Under the pieces are notes generated by a model. That model made no database searches. It was not told the DNA's origin and worked only from the letters and a program-made list of their open reading frames with translations. Of a DNA stretch of 64,000 nucleotides, positions 38,701 through 50,700 are shown piece after piece. The stretch's first letter is position 1. Every line of letters starts with the position of its first letter. Location of the stretch: the NCBI RefSeq assembly GCF_016808095.1, contig NC_068976.1, positions 15,649,663 through 15,713,662 of the forward strand. Reading direction: 5' to 3'. The position numbers and the translations under genes are program-made. This DNA is from Vigna angularis. Taxonomy: Eukaryota; Streptophyta; Magnoliopsida; Fabales; Fabaceae.

Positions 38701-41700
38701 TAGAATTAGTTAAAAGCAATTTGTAGAAATTAAATGTAGTAGGAAATTCTTGTAAACCTTGTAAACTTGCATTTTTAACTGCAATAATCGATTATGGAAT
38801 GGCAATAATCGATTATCACAAAGTCATACAGGAATAATCAATTATCTCTTCATATAATCGATTATCACATTTTGAAAACCCTGTAACGGACTTGAATAAT
38901 CGATTATCACTTACAATAATCGATTATTCATGGCAGTTGGGAGCTGACCTTTGGCATTCAGTGTACTTGGCTATATATTTTGATTTGGAGAAATCAGAAA
39001 AAAAAGTTGTTGAACAGAAGCTCTTGCAGAATACTGTTTGTCAGAGGAAGTTCTCAGAAGCTATAGTTCAAGTTCCCTTGCTTGGTCTCGTGAACAGGAG
39101 AGGCTCGTGTGTCGTGTGTCGATAGTCGGAGCAAGCTCTCTTCGAGTTAGCAAGGTGCTTTGCCTGGTCTCGTGAATAGGAGAAGCTCGCGTTTCGTTTG
39201 TCGATAGTCGGAGCGGTTCTCTTCGAGTTGGCAGAGTGTTCTTCTTCCGGTTCGTTCGTCGAAGGAAGGTTTATTTATCTGCTTTATTCACTATTTGTTG
39301 TAATCTGTGAAACCATTTTTAGTGAAAAAGGTTAATCACTATTTATAGTGATTAACGACTGGACGTAGAATCTTTTGATTCGAACCAGGATAAAAATTAT
39401 GTGTTGATCTTCTTATTCCCTACATTCATTTTATTGTACGTACATCAACTGTTTGATAAATTTTCTCTAAGAAAATTGTTTTTCTAAAATGGACCATTAA
39501 ACTTGATTTGTGACCGTAACACGCTTTCTAAGTATTTTATTCCGCTGCGCGACTCTATAACGGTACCGATTGTTCCAACAATTGGTATCAGAGCTTGCTT
39601 TGATATTTTTTCAAATTTTTTTTCGAAAATGGCCGGTCATCAAACTCAAGTATATGCCGAGGGTGCTTCAATCAACAGACCACCACTCTTTACTGGTGAT
39701 AACTATGCATTCTGGAAAGTCAGAATGGAAATTTTTATGGGGTCTGTTGACAGAGGCATCTGGGAAGCTGTACTAAATGGTCCCTATATTCCAAAAAGAA
39801 CTATTGATGGTGTAGAAGTAGAAAAACCATACTTTAACTGGACTCCAGAGGAAAATAGAAGAGCTCAATTTGATATTAAGGCTCGTAATATTATTTCATC
39901 TGCTGTTGTGCTTGATGAATTTTATAGAATTTCTATGTGTAAGACAGCACAGGAAATGTGGGAAGTTCTGAGAGTCACACATGAAGGAACAGAGGATGTG
40001 AAACGTGCAAGGAAGAACACTCTCATTCAGGAATATGAGATGTTCAGAATGCAACCTGGAGAAACAATTTCTGATGTCCAAAAGCGTTTCACTCACATAG
40101 TGAACCACTTGACAGGGTTGGGTAAGACTTTTGATACTGATGAATTGAATGTAAAAATTTTGAAATCATTGGACAGGTCGTGGCAACCAAAGGTAACTGC
40201 CATCTCTGAGTCTCAAAATCTCACTCAAATGTCAATGCCAATTTTGTTTGGGAAACTCCGTGAGCATGAGCTTGAGTTGAGAAGATTGACGGCTGAAGAA
40301 GATCAAGGCAAAAGAAAGACACTAGCCTTCAAGTCCGAAATCTCCAAAGTAAAGAAATCTAATAGGATTGAAGATGATGATTCTGATGATGAGGAGAACA
40401 TGAGCCTCATGATAAAGAAATTTGCCAAGTTTATGAAGGCAAAAGGTAAGGACAAATTTCATAAAGAAAGGAGAGAAAATCAAGAATCTTCTTCAAGTGT
40501 TAAATGCTATGGATGTGGAGAAAAAGGACACATGAAAACTGAATGTCCAAAGAACAAGAAAAGTGAAGAAAAGAAAGAAAGGAAATTCCCAAAGAAGAAG
40601 AAAGCTTACATAGCTTGGGAAGACAATGCATCTAGCTCAACAAGCTCAAGTGATTCAGATGAAGAAGCCAATATTTGTCTAATGGCTGAATCAGAAGATA
40701 CTGGAAGCCAAGTAAGTGATTCCAGCTTTGAATCTAGTGAATTTGATGTACAAAAGGCTTTTCTTGAATTGCTTGATGAATCTGAAAAATTGAATGTTGA
40801 TCATAAAAATTTGAAAAAGGAATTTAAACAATTGCAACTTAAGTATGATAATGCATTAGATGAGGAAGTCATATTAAGAAACAAAGTTAGTAATCTTGAA
40901 ACAAAATTGTCTGAATCTAATTCAAAAGAAAAACCTGTTGAGTGTTTATCTTGTAAAAGTCACATGTTTGACATTGACATATTGGAAAATTTACTTTCTA
41001 AAGAAATCAAGCCTATCTCACATGTTCAAAATGTTTTTAGGAAGAGCAATCTTAGAAATATAAACATGCATCTTCATAAAAAGTCTAAAGTTAAGAGAAC
41101 TCGTAGAGTTTGGGTTGAGAAAGGGACTTTTGTGAAAAACAAGGTGCATGATGTTTGTTGTTTTTATTGTATGAAAAAGGGACATACTTCTAACAAATGT
41201 AAAATTAAACATTTTGATGTTCCAAATGGAAAATATGCTTGGATTCCTGTTATAAAGTAAATTGTCTCTAACCTCAAAGGACCCAAATGAGATTATGGGG
41301 ACCAAAACTCTATTGTTTTTACTTTGCAGGTTAAGTTTTCAAAAGGATAAGAGAGCTCTATGGTATTATGCTCTTTGAAGTGATGCTACAAACCAGGATG
41401 TAACTCCATCAAGTGGTATCCAAAAGCCTTCATTCAAGCACCAAGTAATTGAGCTAAGTGTTGTTTAAACTGTGGTGTTGCATCCTGTATTTACTTGATC
41501 TTCCATTATTTAGTTACTGTTATATTCATGCCTGGTTGAGAAAATGATATGTTGATCACTATTTCATTCATCCTGTGGTATGTTCGTGTCTGTTTACACA
41601 TTTTGATCAAGTGAATTCATTTATTTAAAATATTCAGGTGTTGAATTTCATTCATGTCATGTAAAGCCATGTGCATTGTTATTTCAGTGCTTTGTTGATA

Positions 41701-44700
41701 ATTATCTATTGAATTTGTGTTTAACTGGCTTAGTATTCAATTTCATGAGTACTTTGAAGTTACTTTGGTGTAATCTCTGTCAAGCATCAAAAACTATGAA
41801 AAAGTCATTTAAATGAGTTGGCCGATAGATTTTCATTAGCAATTTTTAATGATTAAGATATGTGAAAATTAAATTGTCATTTCTATTTCAAAGTTGGTTC
41901 TGTGGAGATTTATTTTTAAGTTCAAATGCATAACGAATGAGCTATGATAATATACATTGAGAGCCTGGATGCAGAAAATGAACTTATCAAATTTGCATAA
42001 TTTTGATGTAAATTATTTTGTTTAAAAAATGTTGAAAGATAGCACCTGAATCAGCTCTTGTGATTGAATTTTTTCATATGTTGTTTTGATATGCATAGTT
42101 GAATATATGAAGTTGAACAAATTGGGATATGAGAGTGCATGAATCATAGTTGGTGTTTGGGAAGTTGAAATTTGTGTTGTCAAAATTAGTTTCTGAACTG
42201 ATTGTGCTAGCTGAAATGCTTTCTTGTTAAACCTGGAGATAGATTTTTTGAGCTTAGAAGAGAGTTAGGAGTGTTAGACATATCTTAGAATCAAAATCTA
42301 TGCAAATTTTTGCATTTTTCGTAAACTTAACGCTTCATAATCGATTATCACTAAGTTATAATCGATTATTCATGCATTAAAATCAATTCTGGAAAATCTT
42401 GAGCAGATAATCGATTATCATTATGCATAATCGATTATCATGCAATTCTGGGCAGTAATTATTGAACTGATAATCGATTATCACAAGCCATAATCGATTA
42501 TCACGCTGACAGGTTCAAAAATAGAGCCGTTGAAGCATCCCATAACAGCTATAAACGACCATAAACGGCTAGTTTGTCCATTCTTCTTATAATGTAATAT
42601 TTATTTTCATAAATAAAATGATCTCTTGATTATATGCATCCTTTGATTAATTGAGGGGGAGATCATATTTAGGGGGAGCCTTCAACATCCGATCTTTTTG
42701 CTTCTGATCAAAAAGGGGGAGAAGAATAATACAAGGGGAGAAATATAAATTATTACAGGTATTGCTAACCTTGTTGTTGTTTGTTAGCTTGTATGTTTTG
42801 CAGGTAAGCCAAACTTGCTTTTAAAATTGAATTTTTGATCATCATCAAAAAGGGGGAGATTGTTACCAATAAGGAGTATTGGTAAATCTTGAAGAAATTT
42901 GTTTTGATGATGCTACAAGAAGTTTTAGTTGAAGAAGATATTAGAATTAGTTAAAAGCAATTTGTAGAAATTAAATGTAGTAGGAAATTCTTGTAAACCT
43001 TGTAAACTTGCATTTTTAACTGCAATAATCGATTATGGAATGGCAATAATCGATTATCTCAAAGTCATACAGGAATAATCGATTATCTCTTCATATAATC
43101 GATTATCACATTTTGAAAACCCTGTAACGGACTTGAATAATCGATTATCACTTACAATAATCGATTATTCATGGCAGTTGGGAGCTGACCTTTGGCATTC
43201 AGTGTACTTGGCTATATATTTTGATTTGGAGAAATCAGAAAAAAAAGTTGTTGAACAGAAGCTCTTGCAGAATACTGTTTGTCAGAGGAAGTTCTCAGAA
43301 GCTATAGTTCAAGTTCCCTTGCTTGGTCTCGTGAACAGGAGAGGCTCGTGTGTCGTGTGTCGATAGTCGGAGCAAGCTCTCTTCGAGTTAGCAAGGTGCT
43401 TTGCCTGGTCTCGTGAATAGGAGAAGCTCGCGTTTCGTTTGTCGATAGTCGGAGCGGTTCTCTTCGAGTTGGCAGAGTGTTCTTCTTCCGGTTCGTTCGT
43501 CGAAGGAAGGTTTATTTATCTGCTTTATTCACTATTTGTTGTAATCTGTGAAACCATTTTTAGTGAAAAAGGTTAATCACTATTTATAGTGATTAACGAC
43601 TGGACGTAGAATCTTTTGATTCGAACCAGGATAAAAATTATGTGTTGATCTTCTTATTCCCTACACTCATTTTATTGTACGTACATCAACTGTTTGATAA
43701 ATTTTCTCTAAGAAAATTGTTTTTCTAAAACGGACCATTAAACTTGATTTGTGACCGTAACACGCTTTCTAAGTATTTTATTCCGCTGCGCGACTCTATA
43801 ACGGTACCGATTGTTCCAACAATAACTACACCCTTCACTCTCGATAGGACATTTGAAGCATACTGTAGACGTCCTAACCTCACCAGCTGCTGGGGTTGAC
43901 ACTACCAAGTCGAACTGCATCTCGCGTTCGACTATACCCAATTCCCCAACGCACGCCTTCGAAATGAAGGAGTGTATTGCCCCCGAATCATACAACACAC
44001 AAACATGGCTTTCCAAATAATAAAAACAGATATTGGTGACGAACGTACCTGAACGTGATATTCCAGCGCCCGTTATGGCATCACTCGATCGTCCGCCTGT
44101 GCTTGGCCACCACTCCCTGGTTGATTTCTCCAAGTATTTGATGGCTTCGTCACCGTTTGTCCTCCCATATTACACTCGCGCTTTAGGTGTCCGTTCCTCC
44201 CACAATGAATACAGGTCTTTACCCCTAACAACTGCGGACACGATGATCGGAAGTGTGGTCCTCCACACTTAAAACATTTTACGTCCTTTTTCTGTCCAGA
44301 CCGACCGGCAGTCACCAAACATTGTGATAGCAACCCACCAGAAGCAGATGGTGATACTGAACGATCGTAAGGTGTCCTTCTTGGATCATCATTGTTCCTT
44401 GAAGATATGGCTTCTCTTATTGTCTGTTGTTGTTGCTCCTTGTGTTGTTCCAATTCCGTCACACTCTTCTCGAATACTTGAGTCCTTTCCACTTCATCAG
44501 GGAGATACTTCTCAGTCAACTTAGCTGGATGATGATGACGGAAACACTCCAAACTCAACTCGGTCCTGTGATCCCCGGAGGAAGTGGATGCTCCGATAAT
44601 GTTCCTAGTGATTTCTGTGATCTCCATCAGCTGTCTTTGGGTAGCTTCAGAGTGTGCCCTTATAGCCTCTAAACTCTGCAGGGCGGCCATGTTTTGCTGT

Positions 44701-47700
44701 ACCAGAGCAGCGTTCAGCTGCTGAAGTGCCTTTATTACGGATCCCAGTAGTCTGATATGGTCAGACGAATCGCGCTCGATAGGTTGAGGGTGTGGTCTCG
44801 ATGCCATTAGTTCTCTCTGATAAGTAGAGAAAACGAACGTTAGCCAAGCTTAAAGAGTTTAGAATACCCCATCAAACAATTATTGAGCACACAGCACAAG
44901 CATAGTATGCTCATAACCTACAGTGTTCCTTAAGGAATAAAACTGCTCTGATACCACTAATGTGACATCCCAAAAATACAGCCAAAACCATATATTCAGA
45001 ATATCACATTTAACAATAATCCAAAACAGTTTTTCCAAAAAAAACAAAATTCCAAAATGAGAACGAACGCTCAAGGACGAACGTCCTTGAGTACAGTTCA
45101 ATAGTTAAGGACGAGCGCGCAAAGCCGCACATCCACACAAGGGTTTACAAGATAAAACCGAACGTACAAGAAACCTGACCGAACGGTTTACACAAGACAA
45201 ATATCGAACGGTCGAAAACAACTTAAACGAAAACAAGGGATGGTCGAACGACCACTCAATTCAACAACTACACTACTGGCCGAGCGGTCTCACTGCTCGG
45301 TCTTCACTTCCACATCAACCAGATTCTCTTCTTCCAGCAACTCTTCCAAACGCTCGTCTCCCTCTGCTCACATCCACACGGATGATCATTGCAATGACAA
45401 GACGGACATACAAGAACAATGGACAACACAAGGAAAACGAAAGGGTAAGCTTACGTAATTTAACTCATGCATCAATATATAAATTCCAGCAAACAGTTCA
45501 TTTCACACATACATATCAACGTACGCATTCATCATACATCACATAATTTAACGCATGTACAAAATAAAACTCAACACGACTGATTGTCCGGACTGTATGA
45601 ATACTGCGTAGTTACAGGCGTTCACGCACCCGGGTGGTGTGGTAACTGGCATTCTCATCAGCTGCCACCCGAGGTTAGTCCGTTCTTACGTTGCCCATGT
45701 TAACTTATGGACTAAGGACCTCCTGCCGTTCCCACGCATGACGTGCGTCCTCTACTTGAGAACGAGCACTCACGGAACATCAGGATCGAACAGCCAGCAT
45801 TAACTATCCACAGTCATACTTTACAACTTTCAACATTCAACCATGAGTCGTTCCTGCCTGGAACGCTCGTTCAATATTCATAACTTTCATACCATCTCAA
45901 ATACTGTTCATCATTCACTATTCATCAATCCATAATCATTTTCATCATTCATAACAAAATCACCAAAAGCCGAACGTTCTGTCCCCAAAGACCGAGGACG
46001 AACGCTGTAAGTGAGACCAAAAGGACGCTCGTTCGAATCAAAGAACGAACGGTTTAAGTTCAGAAATGTCCAAGTCTAATACTGTTCATTGGACGAACGC
46101 TATTTAGTGGGAAAAGAGAACGAGCGCTCAAAATAATACCGAGCGTCATTTAGGACGAACGTTCATTTCAAAACCGAGCACTATTAGGACGACCGCTCAG
46201 TGTGATACCGAGCACTATTAGGACGAACGCTCAGTTGGAGACCGAGCACTATTAGGATGACCGCTCAGTGTGATACCGAGCACTATTAGGACGAACGCTC
46301 AGTTGGAGACCGAGCACTATTAGGACGAACGCTCAGTTGGAGACCGAGCACTATTAGGACGAACGCTCATTTCGAAACCGAGCATTATTAGGACGAACGC
46401 TCGACATAAGACCGAACGTCCCTTTGAACGTACGTTCAGTGTAAGACCGAACGCTTCCCAATACGATCGTCCGGTGTAAGACCGAACGCTATTCTGGACG
46501 AACGTCAGGTGTAAGACCGAACGTTCAGTAACTCAGATTGATAAATCTTGAAAATAAACTAAGAGAAGTTTGGAGGAGTAATACGAACGGGAATATGCAC
46601 TGTTTCATATATATATACAAGTACAAAAAGAAAGAAGTTTATCAAAGGTACAGGATTTAACAGTGTCAAACCGAACGCTCAAACAGAGCATTCTAGGATG
46701 AGGACGTTCGTCCTCAACCACAGATTTAGTCAAATGACAGAATCAATATTTCAACCATATCACTAAAGAAAAACCGAACGGTTAATGACCGTCCAGAACG
46801 AACGTACAATGTCTCATGGAAGGTTCATTTCTCATCAAAATCATATCATTTCATAAAAACGAACGTTCATATAATCAAGCATAACAACATCATACAATCA
46901 ACATAACGAACGTTCATGCAAATCAGTCATAGCAACATCATACAATGAAATAACGAACGTTAATACCATCATCATATCATCCATCATGCATTTCCTTATA
47001 CAGTAAAATAACGAACGTTCACACACACGCATACATCAAAACAGTTAAATTAAGTAAGCTTCCCTTACCTGGAAATGACCGAACGTCCACTGACGCACCA
47101 CACTCTTCTCCACTACTTTTCCCTTTCCCACGCTCGTAAACGCTCGTTAACCAAACTACAATGAACGAGCCCCAACCAAATCAGATCTAATCAATTCTAC
47201 GAAGGGCAACGTACGTACACAAAACTGGTTTCGTATACCAGTAAGACGAACGACCGAGAGGGAGAACGAACTTACCAGTTCAGTTTCTCCAAACGAACGT
47301 TTCCTCTGGAATCTTTGACGCCGAGCGTCCTTCAACAGTGCCGGAAAAATAGAACGGAGGAGATGAAACAGTGGTATCTTAGAGAGAAAAACAGAGAGTG
47401 TAGAGAGAAGGAGGAGAGAATGCAGAGAGCAAGGGAAGAGAAGGAATTCTCAGAAATGAAGCAAAGAGATGCGTGAAGGGAGGAGTGGAGAATAAGTTCA
47501 AAAATCTCAGACTTGCTTTCTTCTCCGCCAGCGCACGTCCGCACTCGCCAGCGCACTCCACCACGCCTCTGCCAGCCCATACCGGACGGTCGATCACTCT
47601 ACAGTTGCCACGCGTCTTCCACTACCGTCGACGCACGTTCTACCTGACTGCCCATGCCGGACGTCCACTCTCAGGCGGACACGTGTACCCCACTACCGTT

Positions 47701-50700
47701 GGACGCACGTTCACAGTCTGGCAGCCGGCGCTCCACCGATGCTGCTGACTCACCTCCACGTGCGGCAGTCTGGCGTCCGTTAGTGGGGCGTCAGACGCTG
47801 CTGTCGCCCATGTGCACGGCTGAGGTGGCGCGTTCTCCGGTTGCCACGTGGACTCCACTGTGCATGCTATTTTCTGAGTCCTGACACCACCCCTCTCACT
47901 ACTCACCTGTATTCACTGGAAACCATCAAGAACCACTTGGACAAACCCACCACCGAAACACCATTTATACCTCCGAACCTGTATATAACCATTATTACCT
48001 CATAACCATCTCCAGCGCCCATCTTCATCCTTACCTCACGGCCAACACCATCATCCTTATTCCTTCATCCTCCATATTCACCTCACAGCCATAAACCCTC
48101 CTACAAACCAACACGACTTTCATTCCTCCATTCACTCATTTGAACTATACCCTCCAAAGCCATCGGCGTCACGGTTGGGAACGGATCCGGTGGCGTTTGG
48201 GTTTGCCGCTGACGGCTCCTGGCGCGGCGCGGAGAAGAGAAATAGAGAGAAAGTGGTGACCCGCGGTCGGCAGCGGTCGCGGTGGTGCCTGAGGTGCTGA
48301 GAACGGTCGAGAGCGGTTCACAGTGGCTGGTTCGAAGCGGTAGCGAGGAAGTGGTTGGTCCAATTAGAGAAGGAGATCCTGAATTTGAGCCGAGTTAACT
48401 GTGAACGTAAAATGAGTATGAATTTGGAAACCCCTATTTTCTGAATACAACTCTTTGGACCTAACCCTTCGGGCCGCATCCCCTCTTCCTGGCACCCACA
48501 AATTTCACTTATGCACTCCCAGGGCTTAAGCCCATGTGTTCTTGCCAGAAGTAAAAAAGACAAGAAATGGGCCTCTTGGGCCAATATTCACCTGCGGCAC
48601 CCCCAAAATTCATCAGTACACCCATACATTCGTTTGGGTTTGGGCTGGACGAGGCAAATCGTGTTGCAATACTGGTTTTATCTCTAACACTCTTATTTTC
48701 ATTGGATGTTCTTTTACTTTTATTTTATTTTCATGTTTTTTTAGTTGTTTCATATTTTATTATGTATCCCCTTGTAAGATAACCCCATCCCTCTGTACTG
48801 TATTTGTTTCATTTATTTGTCAAACACTGCACACACTCTTTTTTATAATGAATAAAAATCACAAAAATAAGTAAATAGAATAATAATAATAATGAATTTG
48901 ACAAAATTACAAAAATACGTTTTAAAGGTTTAGGCACATGTGTGATCGCACGCATCGTCCTTGTGCCAAAAACCTTTTCTCTTTCATCAAAAATGCCAAA
49001 AATATGTTTCAAAGGTTTAGGCACATGTGTGATCGCACGCATCGTCCTTGTGCCAAAAAACCTTTTCTCTTTCATCAAAAACGCCAAAAATATGTTTCAA
49101 AGGTTTAGGCACATGTGTGATCGCACGCATCGTCCTTGTGCCAAAAACCTTTTCTCTTTCATCAAAAACGCCAAAAATATGTTTCAAAGGTTTAGGCACA
49201 TGTGTGATCGCACGCATCGTCCTTGTGCCAAAAACACCTTTTCTCTTTCATCAAAAACGCCAAAAATATGTTTCAAAGGTTTAGGCACATGTGTGATCGC
49301 ACGCATCGTCCTTGTTCCAAAAACCTTTTCTCTTTCATCAAAAAATGCCAAAAATATGTTTCAAAGGTTTAGGCACATGTGTGATCGCACGCATCGTCCT
49401 TGTGCCAAAAACCTTTTCTCTTTCATCAAAAAATGCCAAAAATACGTTTTAAAGGTTTAGGCACATGTGTGATCGCACGCATCGTCCTTGTGCCAAAAAC
49501 CTTTTCTCCTTCTTCAGAATCCCAAAAATATGTTTCAAAGGTTTAGGCACATGTGTGATCGCACTCATCGTCCTTGTGCTAAAAACCTTTTCTCTCTTTT
49601 AAATAAAATTACAAAAAAATATGTTTTAAAGGTTTAGGCACATGTGTGATCGCACGCATCGTCCTTGTGCTAAAAACCTTTTCTCTCTTTTAAATAAAAT
49701 TACAAAAAATATGTTTTAAAGGTTTAGGCACATGTGTGATCGCACGCATCGTCCTTGTGCTAAAAACCTTTTCTCTCTTTTAAATAAAATTACAAAAAAA
49801 TATGTTTTAAAGGTTTAGGCACATGTGTGATCGCACGCATCGTCCTTGTGTTAAAAACCTTTTCTCTCTTTTAAATAAAATTACAAAAAATATGTTTTAA
49901 AGGTTTAGGCACATGTGTGATCGCACGCATCGTCCTTGTGCTAAAAATCTTTACACTCTCCTAAATTAAAATACCAAAAACATATAAAATCATCAAAAAA
50001 ACTAAAAAACATCTACTTTTCAAACTACAAACAATATCGCCTTGCCAGAACTACGTGATCCTTGATTCTCCACCAAAAGTGGAGATACGTAGGAGCAAGG
50101 CTAGTCCTTGTCAGGCTCACTCTCCCAAAAATCAAAATCATTTCAAAACAAAGTTCTCAACAAATTTCCAAACAAACTTCTCAAACAGTTTTCAAATGAA
50201 CTACGGAACCTTGATTTCTCATTCTGAATGAGAATACGTAGGAGCAAGGTCAATCCTTGTCGGGCCCAAAAAACTAAAAAAATATTGTTTGTTTCTTTAG
50301 AGTTTTATTTTAAGGGAAAGTTAAACACTTTGAAAACCACATCCACATTCGCGCATTTAGTTAAAGGTACTGCCTTAGGGCAGGCGTTGTAGGGTGCTAA
50401 TACCTTCCCTACACGTAACCGACTCCCGAACCAAGAATCTGGTTCTATTTGACCATGCCTTATCATTTTATGGTTTTTCCGTAGTTTTCCAGAATAAACT
50501 ATGGTGGCGACTCCAAAATCTCTTTTCAATATTTCTTCTTTTATTGGATCGTCGTCCCGTCGCGATTCCGGTTGCGACAATGTTGTAAACTTTTCTATGA
50601 CTTTAAATGATACTCTCGGATTGTGCAGGTTTTTGGAAGTGATATTGGGGGCCCAACTGATGACCTAGTACGTCTATCAATACCAATTGATACCAACAAG

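Larger units (their letters stand above)
38620..43821 (+). mobile_element. Sirevirus-like Ty1/copia element, gag only
   Basis: Two 961-bp LTRs (38620-39580, 42861-43821) begin TGTTACCAATAAGG and end GTTCCAACA, flanked by ATAAC at 38615-38619 and 43822-43826. A tRNA-iMet primer site follows the first LTR. One gag ORF (39629-41260) is the only protein. No protease, integrase or RT is present in the 1.6 kb that follows. Repeated GGGGGAG purine tracts before the 3' LTR are characteristic of Sireviruses. I see about four differences between the LTRs, so it is very young. Such gag-only elements have been called TR-GAGs; mobilisation needs pol from a relative. Confidence 0.92.
34182..47886 (-). mobile_element. 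Tekay-lineage chromovirus derivative, internally deleted
   Basis: Begins TGTGACATCCC and ends CCTGACA, with a CCACC duplication at 34177-34181 and 47887-47891. LTRs are 34182-37074 and 44961-47886. The tRNA-iMet primer site beside the right LTR and the polypurine tract beside the left LTR give minus orientation. The native internal region is only about 2.7 kb after removing the nested copia element. It retains gag ends, protease, the N-terminal tip of reverse transcriptase, the C-terminal half of integrase and a chromodomain. It lacks most gag capsid, most RT and all RNase H. The LTRs show roughly 15 visible differences in 2.9 kb plus one 34-bp array unit, so this defective element moved recently. 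Confidence 0.9.
30592..50579 (+). mobile_element. Solo LTR of Ogre-type family (6.3 kb net), split by nested elements
   Basis: Starts TGTCAACACTCAATTTCGTC and ends CCGGTTGCGACA, the same termini as the LTR at 1134-5370. Flanked by ATGTT at 30587-30591 and 50580-50584. No primer site or internal sequence follows, so this is a solo LTR left by LTR-LTR recombination. Net length is 3590 + 2688 = 6278 bp once the Tekay insertion (34182-47886 plus one TSD) is removed. It carries a CGTTCG array near its 5' end, a pyrimidine-rich middle (33400-34180, 47890-48170) and an 85-bp tandem array near its 3' end. It lies in the sense orientation in HROB-like intron 4. Confidence 0.9.

Noticed and set aside
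38892..39125. 77-residue ORF, repeated at 43133-43366
   Set aside because: Lies in the copia LTR between palindromes and U5 and has no similarity to a protein domain.
48942..49460. 172-residue ORF and CRISPR-like regular spacing
   Set aside because: It is an 85-bp tandem repeat in a plant LTR with near-identical spacers, so neither a gene nor a CRISPR array.
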